DNA from: Bacillota bacterium
GTDB taxonomy: Bacteria > Bacillota_H > UBA994 > UBA5500
NCBI GenBank assembly: GCA_012727835.1
Contig: JAAYGE010000034.1
Span: 1 to 21,656, forward strand
Direction: 5' to 3'
Length of the DNA: 21,656 nucleotides
Below are positions 1-8,309 of this stretch, piece after piece; position 1 is the first letter of the stretch; the number at the start of each line of letters is the position of its first letter. The notes below the pieces were generated by a model. That model saw only the letters and a program-made list of their open reading frames with translations. It was not told where the DNA came from and searched no databases. Made by a program: the position numbers and the translations under genes.

Positions 1-90
1 AGCGCTACGCACAGGGGCTTCGCCCCCTATTTCTTCAACTTCCACTTCAGAGGTTTCGCCATTAACGGGAATACGGAACTTCTTGCTCAT
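1..90 (-). CDS. mmdC: Biotin carboxyl carrier subunit of methylmalonyl-CoA decarboxylase, N-terminal part only
   Basis: Only the first 30 codons are inside the window; the gene runs off the left edge. The visible start reads MSKKFRIPVNGETSEVEVEE, which resembles the N-terminus of small biotinyl carrier proteins of sodium-pump decarboxylases (a beta strand, then a variable linker, then the biotinyl domain). The biotin-binding lysine motif lies outside the window and cannot be checked. A ribosome binding site (AAAGGGG) sits about 10 nt upstream of the ATG, and the gap to the preceding gamma-subunit gene is 23 nt. The order carboxyltransferase, gamma, biotin carrier matches the mmdADCB type of operon known from Propionigenium. 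The subunit would carry CO2 from the carboxyltransferase to the membrane beta subunit. Position contributes more to this call than the short sequence does. Confidence 0.7.
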   Translation of the reverse strand, partial: MSKKFRIPVNGETSEVEVEEIGGEAPVRSA

Positions 91-113
91 TGTCGCTGTT
101 CCCCTTTCGCCTC

Positions 114-467
114 TTAATTTTGAACGCTATCTCGGCGTGCATGCAGAGCCCAGGGACTAAGGTTGGCACCGGTACGCCGTATAGCGATAACGTTTAGGTC
201 TTCTGGAGCTCGACCTAGGTACGCTGCAATTGCGCTAGCGATTACTGCAATAGTTTGTGCAGGGATTGGGTTCGCATTATCCGCCACCGCGCTTGCGGGC
301 TCTACTACCGGAGCCGCTGTGGCCTGTTGCTTAGGCTTATCCGTTTTTTGCGGCCCTAATATTTTCGGGAACCCCTCCATCACCAACGACAAGCCATAGA
401 GTGCAACAAAAACTATGCCCATGGCAACAACGGCGAGCCGTAGGCTATCCATTAATGATGAAGTCAT
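114..467 (-). CDS. mmdD: Gamma/delta (OadG-type) small membrane subunit of Na+-pumping methylmalonyl-CoA decarboxylase
   Basis: A 117-residue protein with one N-terminal membrane helix (about residues 8-30, rich in V, A, I, L and ending at VMEGFPKI). A Pro/Ala/Lys-rich linker follows (about 38-70), then a short C-terminal segment with AIAAYLGRAPEDLNVIAIRR and a basic tail. This is the layout of OadG/MmdD subunits, which anchor the carboxyltransferase and biotin carrier to the membrane beta subunit and help assembly. The start is supported by GGGAGG seven bases before the ATG. The gene lies 17 nt after mmdA and 23 nt before the biotin-carrier gene. Sequence conservation in this family is low, so the call rests on size, topology and the mmdA-D-C order. 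Confidence 0.82.
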   Translation of the reverse strand: MTSSLMDSLRLAVVAMGIVFVALYGLSLVMEGFPKILGPQKTDKPKQQATAAPVVEPASAVADNANPIPAQTIAVIASAIAAYLGRAPEDLNVIAIRRTGANLSPWALHARRDSVQN

Positions 468-484
468 CGATTAGCCTCCCTTCC

Positions 485-2035
485 CTAAACTGGGAAATTA
501 CCGTGTTTCCTTGCCAAACGCTGAACCCGCTTAGTAGCGTTAGCCTCTAGGGCATTACTGATCATACGCCGGGTATCTCGCGGATCAATCACGTCGTCCA
601 CCATACCACGGGCTGCGGCCACGTAAGGGTTAGCTAATGTTTCTCGATATTCGGTGATCTTCTCCTGGCGCACGGCGGCTGGGTCTTCTGCATTCATGAT
701 ATCATGGCGGAAAATGATGTTGGCAGCTCCTTCTGGGCCCATCACCGCGATTTCAGCCGTTGGCCAAGCAAAGACGGCATCGGCACCTAAAGCGTTGCTG
801 CACATGGCCAAGAAGGCTCCTCCATAGGCTTTGCGCAAGATCACACTGATCTTCGGCACCGTTGCCTCAGAATAGGCATACAACATCTTGGCACCATGGC
901 GAATAATGCCGCCATATTCCTGCTGCACGCCTGGCATATAGCCCGGCACATCAATCAATGTAACCAACGGGATATTGAAAGCATCGCAGAAACGCACAAA
1001 ACGGGAAGCTTTATCCGATGCATTGATATCTAAGGAACCGGCCAAAACGTTGGGCTGGTTAGCGACTATCCCGACGGAACGCCCGTTAATGCGGGCAAAG
1101 CCCACGACAATATTCTGGGCATAGCCGGCATGTACTTCCATAAAGTCGCCGTTATCCACGATGCTAGTAATTACCTCGTGCACATCATAAGCTTTGTTGG
1201 GCTCTGCAGGAACGATGGATAGCAACTCGTCATTGCGCCTCGTCACCGGGTCATCGGTAGCTACGATCTCAGCACCATCCAAATTGTTGCTGGGCAGGAA
1301 ACTGAGCAAGCGGCGTACTTGGGCTAACGTTTCCGCCTCACTGCCGGCGGAAAAGTGGGCCACACCACTGATCTGGTTATGAACGGCAGCCCCGCCGAGC
1401 TGCTCCAAAGAAACCTCTTCACCGGTGACGGCTTTGATCACCTGCGGCCCGGTAATAAACATTTGGCTGCTACCCTCGGTCATGAAGATAAAATCGGTCA
1501 AGGCCGGGCTATAAACGGCTCCCCCGGCGCAGGGTCCCATTATTACCGATATTTGGGGAATATAACCGGAAGCTTGGGTATTACGATAGAAAATGTCACC
1601 GTAACCTGCCAGGGCATCAACCCCCTCTTGAATGCGTGCTCCCGATGAATCATTGATGGCGATAAAAGGAGCGCCATTCTGCACAGCCATATCCATAACT
1701 TTGCAGATCTTTTTGGCATGCATTTCGCCTAAGGAACCGCCCATAACAGTGAAGTCTTGGGAGCTGACATAGACTAGACGGCCATCAATGGTGCCGTAGC
1801 CAACGACCACGCCCTCGCCCGGGGTTTCTCTCTGGTCCATGCCAAAATCGACAGCCCTATGCTTAACGAAGGTATCAACTTCTACGAAACTGTTCTCGTC
1901 CAAAAGGAGCTCGATCCGCTCGCGAGCAGTCATCTTGCCCTTCTCCTTATGAGCAGCAATACGTTTAGCACCGCCCCCAGCCAGGACCTTCTCCCGCTCC
2001 TGAACTAACCGCTCAATTTTCTTGTCCATCGACAT
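485..2035 (-). CDS. mmdA: Methylmalonyl-CoA decarboxylase, carboxyltransferase (alpha) subunit
   Basis: A 516-residue acyl-CoA carboxyltransferase, the usual length for MmdA/PccB proteins. It moves the carboxyl group of (S)-methylmalonyl-CoA onto a protein-bound biotin, giving propionyl-CoA. Both crotonase-like halves are complete. The N-terminal half shows SGARIQEG (131-138) and the oxyanion-hole motif GPCAGGA (167-173); the C-terminal half shows IDVPGYMPG and KAYGGAFLAM. The N-terminal KGKMTARERIELLLDE is typical. AAAGGAGG lies 8 nt before the first of two close ATGs, so that one is chosen. Propionyl-CoA carboxylase beta subunits look very similar. The following OadG-like and biotin-carrier genes, with no biotin carboxylase in view, favour a decarboxylating sodium pump. 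Mutase and epimerase lie just upstream in the same set. Confidence 0.93.
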   Translation of the reverse strand: MSMDKKIERLVQEREKVLAGGGAKRIAAHKEKGKMTARERIELLLDENSFVEVDTFVKHRAVDFGMDQRETPGEGVVVGYGTIDGRLVYVSSQDFTVMGGSLGEMHAKKICKVMDMAVQNGAPFIAINDSSGARIQEGVDALAGYGDIFYRNTQASGYIPQISVIMGPCAGGAVYSPALTDFIFMTEGSSQMFITGPQVIKAVTGEEVSLEQLGGAAVHNQISGVAHFSAGSEAETLAQVRRLLSFLPSNNLDGAEIVATDDPVTRRNDELLSIVPAEPNKAYDVHEVITSIVDNGDFMEVHAGYAQNIVVGFARINGRSVGIVANQPNVLAGSLDINASDKASRFVRFCDAFNIPLVTLIDVPGYMPGVQQEYGGIIRHGAKMLYAYSEATVPKISVILRKAYGGAFLAMCSNALGADAVFAWPTAEIAVMGPEGAANIIFRHDIMNAEDPAAVRQEKITEYRETLANPYVAAARGMVDDVIDPRDTRRMISNALEANATKRVQRLARKHGNFPV

Positions 2036-2081
2036 CAGGCCAACCTCCTTTAGCCTTTGCTAATGCTTGTAAATACAGGGC

Positions 2082-2486
2082 TTAACGCGGGTACTCACAA
2101 AGCTCTACTAACACACCCAAAGTGGCCTTCGGATGAATAAAAGCAATCTTTGCCCCATGGGCACCTTCCCGCGGCTCCTCATCGATGAGGCGCACTCCCT
2201 TTTCTTTCATAGCAGCCAAGGCGGCTTCAATATCTTCTACCTCATAGGCCAAATGGTGGATGCCCTCGCCCCGCTTTTCGATGGCTTTAGCAATTGGGCC
2301 CTCCGGATCGGTAGACTCTAACAATTCGATATTCACTTCCCCCACTGGGAAAAAGGCCGTCTTCACTTTCTGAGAAGGAACCTCTTCTTCACCGGTACAA
2401 GTAAGTCCCAAGACATCCTGATAGAAACGCTTAGCCGCCTCCAAATCTTTAACGGCAATACCCAGGTGTGCAATCTTCTTAATCAT
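2082..2486 (-). CDS. mce: Methylmalonyl-CoA epimerase
   Basis: A 134-residue protein of the vicinal-oxygen-chelate (glyoxalase) fold. It interconverts (R)- and (S)-methylmalonyl-CoA, linking the mutase product to the decarboxylase. Two beta-alpha-beta-beta-beta modules are visible, starting at [11 protein letters not shown] (His7) and [11 protein letters not shown] (His77/78). Candidate metal ligands are His7, a residue in the IELLE strand (about 53-57), His77/78 and Glu129 in LVELCE. The length matches the family. AAAGGAG precedes the ATG with normal spacing. It lies 23 nt after meaB and 46 nt before mmdA. Generic glyoxalase-family proteins look alike, but this context makes the assignment firm. 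Confidence 0.93.
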   Translation of the reverse strand: MIKKIAHLGIAVKDLEAAKRFYQDVLGLTCTGEEEVPSQKVKTAFFPVGEVNIELLESTDPEGPIAKAIEKRGEGIHHLAYEVEDIEAALAAMKEKGVRLIDEEPREGAHGAKIAFIHPKATLGVLVELCEYPR

Positions 2487-2509
2487 GGACCGAATCTCCT
2501 TTCTATGTA

Positions 2510-3478
2510 TTATTGATTAGAGGTAATCTGCCCTAAAAACTGTTGCCACAGCTCATAAGCCGCATCATAGACCGATCTCTTACCACCCACAACCTCCTGA
2601 GCCAATTCTTCGTAGCGAGCAGGACCAATAAGGGAATCTATCTCCCGCATTAGCTGCGAACGTAATAGTTCACCAAGTTCAGCCCGCGTGCGTGCAGCCC
2701 TTTGTTCGAGCAAAAGGCCACTGCTATGCAAGTACTCATAATGGGCCAACAACTGATCTGCTAATTCGGCGATACCTTCGTCCTTTATGGCAACGGTCTT
2801 GATCACCGGAATTGACCAGTCGGAAGAGTTGGGTTGCATTTTCAGCATGTTGCGCAACTCCCGCTCCGTTTTTTCCGCCCCTTCCCGGTCGGCCTTATTG
2901 ACTACAAAAAGGTCGGCGATCTCTAAGATACCTGCCTTCATGGCTTGAATATCATCGCCCAAACCGGGTACTGCCACTACTACCACCGAGTCGGCGACGG
3001 AAATGATGTCGGTTTCCGATTGTCCCGTGCCCACCGTTTCTATGATTATGATGTCTTTACCAAAGGCATCTAACAGCTTTATGGCGTCATTGGTGGCCTT
3101 CGATAGCCCTCCCATGCTTCCACGGGAACTCATACTGCGCACAAATACACGCGGGTGGTAAGCGACCTCGGGCAAACGCAGGCGGTCCCCCAGTATGGCA
3201 CCACCGGTAAAGGGGCTGGAGGGGTCGACAAGTAGCAACCCCAAGGAAAATCCCCGGTTAGCCAGCTCGGTGGCCAAGCGACCGGTAAGGGTGCTCTTAC
3301 CCGCACCGGGAGGCCCGGTAATGCCTATAATATGAGCCCGCCCCAGCCGCTGACTATGTTCCCGTAGGAAGTCTTGCACTATGGTCGGCTCATTCTCAGC
3401 GGCGGAGAGGGCGCGAGCCAACGCCCTCACATCACCGCTGAGAAAGGCTTCCTGCCAATTAGTCTTCCTTGCTGACAT
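2510..3478 (-). CDS. meaB: Methylmalonyl-CoA mutase-associated GTPase (MeaB/ArgK family)
   Basis: A G3E-family P-loop GTPase of about 322 residues. It guards methylmalonyl-CoA mutase, gating B12 cofactor loading and removing damaged cofactor. Visible motifs are the P-loop GPPGAGKS (about 55-62), [15 protein letters not shown] (switch region, from about 85), ETVGTGQSE and the base-specificity motif NKAD. The C-terminal helical extension for dimerisation is present. An in-frame ATG at 3502 would add eight residues but would sit deeper inside the mutase small-subunit gene. I prefer the ATG at 3478, which leaves a short lead before the conserved [12 protein letters not shown]. Neither start has a strong binding site, so translation is probably coupled to mcmA2, which it overlaps by about 20 nt. 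The old 'ArgK' name is misleading here. Confidence 0.93.
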   Translation of the reverse strand: MSARKTNWQEAFLSGDVRALARALSAAENEPTIVQDFLREHSQRLGRAHIIGITGPPGAGKSTLTGRLATELANRGFSLGLLLVDPSSPFTGGAILGDRLRLPEVAYHPRVFVRSMSSRGSMGGLSKATNDAIKLLDAFGKDIIIIETVGTGQSETDIISVADSVVVVAVPGLGDDIQAMKAGILEIADLFVVNKADREGAEKTERELRNMLKMQPNSSDWSIPVIKTVAIKDEGIAELADQLLAHYEYLHSSGLLLEQRAARTRAELGELLRSQLMREIDSLIGPARYEELAQEVVGGKRSVYDAAYELWQQFLGQITSNQ

Positions 3479-3860
3479 TGGCTTCCACAAAAGCGATGAC
3501 ATCCTGCATGGATGTGCCAGGAGTGAAAATCTCTTTAATACCGGCTTCCTTCAAGCATGGGATATCGGTATCAGGAATGACGCCACCGCCGATGACTAAA
3601 ATATCTTCTGCCTGTTGTTCCTTCAACAGTTCCACTACCCGCGGGAAAAGATGGTTATGGGCACCCGAGAGGCAACTCAATCCGATTACATCCACGTCCT
3701 CTTGTATAGCGGCCGTTACAATTTGTTCCGGCGTCTGCCGGAGGCCGGTATAGATAACCTCCATGCCCGCATCGCGCAGAGCGCGAGCAATCACCTTGGC
3801 ACCGCGATCATGTCCATCTAAACCTGGCTTTGCCACCAGTACACGGATTTTTCTTTCCAT
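3459..3860 (-). CDS. mcmA2: Methylmalonyl-CoA mutase, small B12-binding subunit
   Basis: A 133-residue cobalamin-binding domain encoded as a separate subunit. It has the base-off/His-on signature DGHDRG (Asp15, His17, Gly20), then GLSCLSG and the VIGGG loop, which together hold the B12 nucleotide tail; His17 is the expected cobalt ligand. The open frame extends to an ATG at 3938, but that extra N-terminus falls inside the large-subunit gene and looks non-coding. The ATG at 3860 has AAAGGAGG ten bases upstream and begins [18 protein letters not shown], the normal family start. It lies 16 nt after mcmA1 and overlaps meaB. With the large subunit it isomerises succinyl-CoA and (R)-methylmalonyl-CoA. 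Confidence 0.95.
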   Translation of the reverse strand: MERKIRVLVAKPGLDGHDRGAKVIARALRDAGMEVIYTGLRQTPEQIVTAAIQEDVDVIGLSCLSGAHNHLFPRVVELLKEQQAEDILVIGGGVIPDTDIPCLKEAGIKEIFTPGTSMQDVIAFVEANVSKED

Positions 3861-3876
3861 GAATGCCACGCCTCCT

Positions 3877-5556
3877 TTACAGCAAATCGTGGGCGACATA
3901 TTCGCCGAACACGTTACGCAAGCGGTCGCAGATTTCACCTAATGTGGCGTAGGATTTAACTGCCTTATAAATATAGGGCATCAGGTTAGCATCGCCTTTA
4001 GCAGCCTGCTCCAGCTCATCCAGCGCCGTAGCAACCGCTATGTTGTCCCTCTGCTGGCGTAAGTTGGCCAGTTTCTGCTGTTGCAGTTCGGCAACGGCAG
4101 GATCAACCTGCAAAAGATCTAGCACCGATTCTTCCTCTATCTGGAAGCGATTAACACCGACCACGATGCGCTCGCTGGTTTCAATGCTACGCTGATACTC
4201 ATAGGCCGCATCCTGAATCTCCCGCTGCATATAGCCATTTTCAATGGCCTTAACGGCGCCGCCCATCTCATCGATGTGGGCAATATATTTTTCAGCTTGC
4301 TGCTGTAGGGAGTTGGTCAGAGATTCGATGTAGTAACTGCCGGCCAAGGGATCGATAGTATCGGCTACGCCGCTTTCGTAGGCAATAATCTGCTGGGTGC
4401 GTAGGGCAATACGTACCGATTCCTCGGTAGGTAGTGCTAAAGCTTCGTCGCGCGAGTTGGTGTGTAGCGACTGGGTACCACCCAAGACGGCAGCTAAAGC
4501 CTGTACAGCTACCCGCACAATGTTGTTATCCGGCTGCTGGGCTGTAAGGGTGGAACCGCCCGTTTGCGTATGGAAACGTAGCATTAGAGATTTATCCTTC
4601 TTAGCACCAAAACGCTCCCGCATAATCTTAGCCCAGAGTCGCCGCGCAGCCCTGAACTTAGCAATTTCCTCAAAGAAATCCACATGGGAGTTGAAGAAGA
4701 AGGACAGGCGCGGAGCAAAATCATCCACATCGAGGCCCGCATCAATGGCAGCCTGTACATAAGCGATACCGTTGCTCAGAGTAAAGGCAATTTCTTGAGC
4801 CGCCGTTGAGCCGGCTTCGCGGATATGGTAACCGCTGATACTGATGGTGTTCCAGTTGGGCACATTCTGCGAACAGAACTCAAAAATGTTAGTGATTAGA
4901 CGCATAGACGGGGCCGGCGGGAAAATATAAGTTCCACGGGCCACGTATTCCTTCAATATATCGTTCTGAATGGTCCCACTCAGCTTATTGAATGGAACAC
5001 CCTGTTTCTCCGCAACCCCCATATACATGGCCAACAGAACAGCAGCGGTGGCGTTAATAGTCATAGAAGTGCTAACTTTATCAAGAGGTATACCATCAAA
5101 GAGGATTTCCATATCGGCCAACGAGTCAATGGCTACGCCGACTTTCCCTACTTCGCCGGCGGCTAGACTGTGGTCCGAATCGTACCCAATTTGGGTAGGC
5201 AAGTCGAAAGCGACACTAAGTCCGGTCTGACCTTGTTCTAACAGATATTTATAGCGCTGGTTCGATTCTTCAGCGGTAGCAAAGCCCGCATATTGCCGCA
5301 TAGTCCAAAGGCGTCCCCGATACATGGTTGGCTGCACACCACGGGTATAGGGGTATTGGCCAGGAAAACCTAAATCCTGCAGGTAATCGAGGTCGGCCAC
5401 ATCCTCTGGTGTATAAACCCGCTTAATTTCCGTTCCCGATGGGGTCTTAAATTCGGCTTTTCGCTCGGGGAAACGATTGAGGACTTTTTGTAGAGGTCCT
5501 TGTTCCCACTCAATTCGCGCTTTCTCAATGTGCCGCAAATCTTCCTTGGAGCTCAC
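3877..5556 (-). CDS. mcmA1: Methylmalonyl-CoA mutase, large catalytic subunit
   Basis: A TIM-barrel catalytic subunit of about 559 residues, the usual size when the B12 domain is a separate protein. Diagnostic segments are [20 protein letters not shown] near residue 70-90 (substrate channel and CoA contacts), [20 protein letters not shown] (about 112-131), [11 protein letters not shown] with the active-site His, and [20 protein letters not shown]. The first possible start is a GTG at 5565, but its AGGAAG motif directly abuts that codon. The GTG at 5556 has AGGAAGGTGA about six bases upstream and is preferred; the two differ by three residues. The gene follows gdhA after a 96-nt gap holding a strong hairpin. 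Close relatives such as isobutyryl-CoA mutase exist, but mce, meaB and mmdA alongside favour methylmalonyl-CoA. Confidence 0.95.
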   Translation of the reverse strand: MSSKEDLRHIEKARIEWEQGPLQKVLNRFPERKAEFKTPSGTEIKRVYTPEDVADLDYLQDLGFPGQYPYTRGVQPTMYRGRLWTMRQYAGFATAEESNQRYKYLLEQGQTGLSVAFDLPTQIGYDSDHSLAAGEVGKVGVAIDSLADMEILFDGIPLDKVSTSMTINATAAVLLAMYMGVAEKQGVPFNKLSGTIQNDILKEYVARGTYIFPPAPSMRLITNIFEFCSQNVPNWNTISISGYHIREAGSTAAQEIAFTLSNGIAYVQAAIDAGLDVDDFAPRLSFFFNSHVDFFEEIAKFRAARRLWAKIMRERFGAKKDKSLMLRFHTQTGGSTLTAQQPDNNIVRVAVQALAAVLGGTQSLHTNSRDEALALPTEESVRIALRTQQIIAYESGVADTIDPLAGSYYIESLTNSLQQQAEKYIAHIDEMGGAVKAIENGYMQREIQDAAYEYQRSIETSERIVVGVNRFQIEEESVLDLLQVDPAVAELQQQKLANLRQQRDNIAVATALDELEQAAKGDANLMPYIYKAVKSYATLGEICDRLRNVFGEYVAHDLL

Positions 5557-5595
5557 TATACTCACCTTCCTGATAAGAATTGTCCGATACTGTTA

Positions 5596-5625
5596 GGCCC
5601 TCCCCGGCCGCGGCCAGGGAGGGCC
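5596..5625. repeat. Very stable GC-rich hairpin between gdhA and mcmA1
   Basis: A perfect 9-bp inverted repeat (GGCCCTCCC with GGGAGGGCC) encloses a second palindrome, GGCCGCGGCC. The folded stem would therefore be about 13 bp, almost all G-C. On the transcribed (minus) side the sequence after it is TAACAGTATC, with no T run, so it is not a canonical terminator. It may act as an mRNA stabiliser, processing boundary or partial attenuator inside the operon. Confidence 0.8.
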
Positions 5626-5652
5626 AAAACTAGCCGTTATGCTAAAACGTGC

Positions 5653-6909
5653 CTAAGCCCAACCACGCAACTTCATTGCTTCTGCTAGACGACGAATAGC
5701 GATAACGTAAGCCGAAGTGCGCATGTCGATCTTCAGCTCTTTATGTTGTTCATAGATAGCATCGAAGGCATTCACCATTAGCCGCTCAAGACGGGAGTTG
5801 ACTTCGTCCAAACTCCAATAGAAGTTCTGCAAGTTCTGTACCCACTCAAAGTAGGAAACAGTAACGCCACCGGCGTTGGCCAGGATATCAGGCACTACGA
5901 AGACACCCCGATCCCATAGCTTCTTGGAGGCCGATGCGGTAGTAGGCCCATTGGCGGCTTCTACCAGAATCTTAGCCTTGATCAAATGCTCATTTTCATC
6001 GGTGATCTGGTTCTCGAGGGCTGCCGGGATTAAGAAGTCCACATCGAGGGCAAAGAGCTCATCGCGGGTAAGCTCCTTGGTGCTGCCTGGGAAGCCCTTT
6101 ACGCCCCCATTCTCAGCCACGTAAGCGGCCAGCTCTTTAGCGTCCAAACCGTTTTCATTGTAAACGCCACCGGTATGGTCCTGAACGCCTACTACCTTGG
6201 AGCCCAGCATCTCTTCAGCGCAAATAGCCGCATGGCTACCCACATTACCATAGCCCTGGATCGCAATGGTTGCGCCCTTGGTGTCAATACCTAAACGTTT
6301 GGCAGCTTCCCGGAGGGCTATAATCACACCACGGCCAGTTGCTTCAGTGCGACCCAACGATCCGCCGATGGAGACAGGCTTACCAGTGACAACGCCGGGC
6401 ATGTTGCGGCCCTTCTGTTTGCTCATTTCGTCGTAGATCCAAGCCATAACTTGGGCATTGGTACCCACGTCGCCGGCCGGGATGTCGCGATCATCGCCGA
6501 TGAAGTCGCTCATAGCCCGGGTAAAGGCACGAGTAAGCCGCTCTAGTTCGCCAGGAGACAACTCTTTAGGATCAACGGTTATTCCGCCCTTTGCCCCACC
6601 ATAAGGCAATCCTAAGGCGCTACACTTAAAGGTCATCCACATGGACAGAGTCTTAACCTCGTCAAAGTCCACATCGGGATGATAACGCAGGCCACCTTTC
6701 GCCGGGCCCATAACGTCATTGTGATGGGCACGATAACCGGTGAAAGCTCTGACCGTACCGTCGTCCATCTTTACCGGAACGGTAACCTCTAAAGCACGTA
6801 GCGGTTGTTTTAGAATCTCATAATAGTTGTCATTTAGACCGAGGATGTCACAGGCGTCCTTGATCTGCCTCTGCACTTGGCGTAGAGTTTCAGCACTGTT
6901 GCCAGCCAC
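5653..6909 (-). CDS. gdhA: Glutamate dehydrogenase, probably NAD-dependent and catabolic
   Basis: A 418-residue hexameric-type glutamate dehydrogenase catalysing glutamate + NAD(P)+ to 2-oxoglutarate + ammonium. The substrate domain has KGGLRYHP (Lys71), MTFKCSALGLPYGGAKGG (Lys95, catalytic Lys107) and the DIPAGDVGT segment with Asp147. The Rossmann domain shows GYGNVG (219-224), and an acidic residue (Asp244 in GVQDHTGG) follows the second beta strand; I read this as favouring NAD over NADP, with moderate confidence. It starts at GTG with AGGGGGAG seven bases upstream. It sits 27 nt after korC and upstream of the mutase genes, so it can feed 2-oxoglutarate directly to the neighbouring oxidoreductase. 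That placement points to glutamate breakdown rather than ammonium assimilation. Confidence 0.95.
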   Translation of the reverse strand: MAGNSAETLRQVQRQIKDACDILGLNDNYYEILKQPLRALEVTVPVKMDDGTVRAFTGYRAHHNDVMGPAKGGLRYHPDVDFDEVKTLSMWMTFKCSALGLPYGGAKGGITVDPKELSPGELERLTRAFTRAMSDFIGDDRDIPAGDVGTNAQVMAWIYDEMSKQKGRNMPGVVTGKPVSIGGSLGRTEATGRGVIIALREAAKRLGIDTKGATIAIQGYGNVGSHAAICAEEMLGSKVVGVQDHTGGVYNENGLDAKELAAYVAENGGVKGFPGSTKELTRDELFALDVDFLIPAALENQITDENEHLIKAKILVEAANGPTTASASKKLWDRGVFVVPDILANAGGVTVSYFEWVQNLQNFYWSLDEVNSRLERLMVNAFDAIYEQHKELKIDMRTSAYVIAIRRLAEAMKLRGWA

Positions 6910-6936
6910 TATTAAACTCCCCCTTCAAATATTGTT

Positions 6937-7494
6937 CTATTTATTTCCGCTAACAGCATCCGCTGCTAGTTGAAACCCTAACTCTAATGCCTGCTTGTTG
7001 AGCTCTTCCGTGCCCTTGGGAACCCGGTGTAACACAGCTTGCTCCAGATACTCTTTCTCTACTATGGAGCTGACTCCTGCTACAACGCCGAGAGCGATAA
7101 TGTTAGCAACAATGGGGCGTTTGAGGGTGTTGACGGCGCTATCGATGATCGGCACTCGCAGAACTCTTACGGTTTCTGGCAAATCATCGCCGATTTCTAA
7201 GGACTCGTCCACCACCAATAAAGCATCATCAGCTAGGTCATGGCGATACTTTGCATAAGCTTCTGGGGTGAGAGCCAAAAATACTTCTGGCTGGGTAACT
7301 TTAGGGTAATCTATTTTGCCATCGCTGATAATTACTTCCGACCGACTGGCACCGCCCCGTGCCTCTGGCCCATAACTCTGCGACTGCACCGCATTCTTGC
7401 CGGCTAAAATAGCAGCCTCTGCCAAAATTATACCAGCAAGAATCATCCCCTGGCCACCACTTCCGCTGAGACGCACCTCATGTCTAACTGCCAC
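6937..7494 (-). CDS. korC: 2-oxoglutarate:ferredoxin oxidoreductase, gamma subunit
   Basis: A 185-residue gamma domain of a 2-oxoacid:ferredoxin oxidoreductase. The N-terminus has the family hallmark SGSGGQGMILAG (about 10-21), followed by QSYGPEARGGASRSEV. These form the CoA-binding part of the enzyme. Translation starts at a GTG whose first base overlaps the last base-triplet of korB (TAGTG arrangement), and GGGAGGG lies a few bases upstream inside the end of korB. It is the last of four kor genes and is followed 27 nt later by gdhA. The family alone cannot separate 2-oxoglutarate from other 2-oxoacids; neighbours support 2-oxoglutarate. Confidence 0.92.
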   Translation of the reverse strand: MAVRHEVRLSGSGGQGMILAGIILAEAAILAGKNAVQSQSYGPEARGGASRSEVIISDGKIDYPKVTQPEVFLALTPEAYAKYRHDLADDALLVVDESLEIGDDLPETVRVLRVPIIDSAVNTLKRPIVANIIALGVVAGVSSIVEKEYLEQAVLHRVPKGTEELNKQALELGFQLAADAVSGNK

Positions 7495-8309
7495 TATTCT
7501 TCCCTCCCTTGTACACGGGCTAACAGCTGCTCATATTGTTCGGTGAACTCGGGAGCCGAACTATTATGCAACTCACCGATAATCAGTTTACCAGCCAACT
7601 GCTCTGGCTCTAAGCGGGCGGCGGCCGCCACATTTACAGTATTTTCTTTCTGCCAGTTCAGCATATCAATAGCATCGCCGATCTTATTACGACGACCATA
7701 ATAGGTTGGGCACTGGGAAATTGCTTCTACTACTGAGAAGCCCTTATTCTGGATTGCTTTTACAATCAAGTCGGGCATGCTGTTCGCATGATAAGCGGTG
7801 CTGCGGGCAACGTAGGTAGCCCCCGCTGCTTTCGCCAGCTCGCATACATCAAAATTGCGGTCAATATTGCCATAGGGCGAGGTGGTAGCAAACATGCCTG
7901 CCGGAGTCATCGGGGAGTATTGCCCCGAGGTCATACCGTAGATAGAGTTGTTAAAGATGATGGTAGTGATATCAATGTTACGACGGCAAGCATGGATGAA
8001 ATGGTTGCCTCCGATGGCCAATGCATCCCCGTCACCCGTAATTACAATCACGTTCAGCTCAGGATTAGCCACTTTTATACCGGTAGCAAAGGCTAAGGCA
8101 CGACCGTGGGTTGTGTGCAGGGTATCGAAGTTCATGTAGCCGGAGGCACGGGAAGAACAACCTATACCGGAAACGATAACCGTTTTGTCTTGATCTAGCC
8201 CAGCCTTATCAATAGCTCGAATAATTGCCTGCATAATAATGCCATGGCCACAGCCCGGGCACCAAATATGAGGCATCATGGCATCGCGCAAATATTTTTC
8301 TGCCAGCAT
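7494..8309 (-). CDS. korB: 2-oxoglutarate:ferredoxin oxidoreductase, beta (thiamine diphosphate) subunit
   Basis: A 271-residue subunit that binds thiamine diphosphate and a [4Fe-4S] cluster. WCPGCGHG supplies Cys17 and Cys20, GIGCSSR supplies Cys51, and SQCPTYYGRRN supplies a fourth Cys near residue 200, the expected cluster ligands. The thiamine motif GDGDALAIGGNH begins at about residue 92 and ends at FNNSIYGMTSGQ. The SGQYSPMTP loop is typical of KorB-type enzymes. The ATG directly abuts the korA stop (TAAATG), indicating translational coupling. It carries out oxidative decarboxylation of 2-oxoglutarate, passing electrons to ferredoxin. Confidence 0.94.
   Translation of the reverse strand: MLAEKYLRDAMMPHIWCPGCGHGIIMQAIIRAIDKAGLDQDKTVIVSGIGCSSRASGYMNFDTLHTTHGRALAFATGIKVANPELNVIVITGDGDALAIGGNHFIHACRRNIDITTIIFNNSIYGMTSGQYSPMTPAGMFATTSPYGNIDRNFDVCELAKAAGATYVARSTAYHANSMPDLIVKAIQNKGFSVVEAISQCPTYYGRRNKIGDAIDMLNWQKENTVNVAAAARLEPEQLAGKLIIGELHNSSAPEFTEQYEQLLARVQGREE

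Noticed and set aside
485..2035. Propionyl-CoA carboxylase beta subunit instead of decarboxylase alpha subunit
   Set aside because: The two are near-identical in motif, but an OadG-like membrane anchor and a separate small carrier follow and no biotin carboxylase is seen, so decarboxylase is the better reading.
3861..3938. 26-residue N-terminal extension of the mutase B12-binding subunit (start at 3938)
   Set aside because: It lies mostly inside the large-subunit gene and has a Cys-rich, non-family sequence, while the ATG at 3860 has a perfect ribosome binding site and the normal family N-terminus.
5596..5625. Rho-independent terminator between gdhA and mcmA1
   Set aside because: The stem is strong but no T run follows on the transcribed strand; on the other strand only AAAAC follows and no gene needs a terminator there.
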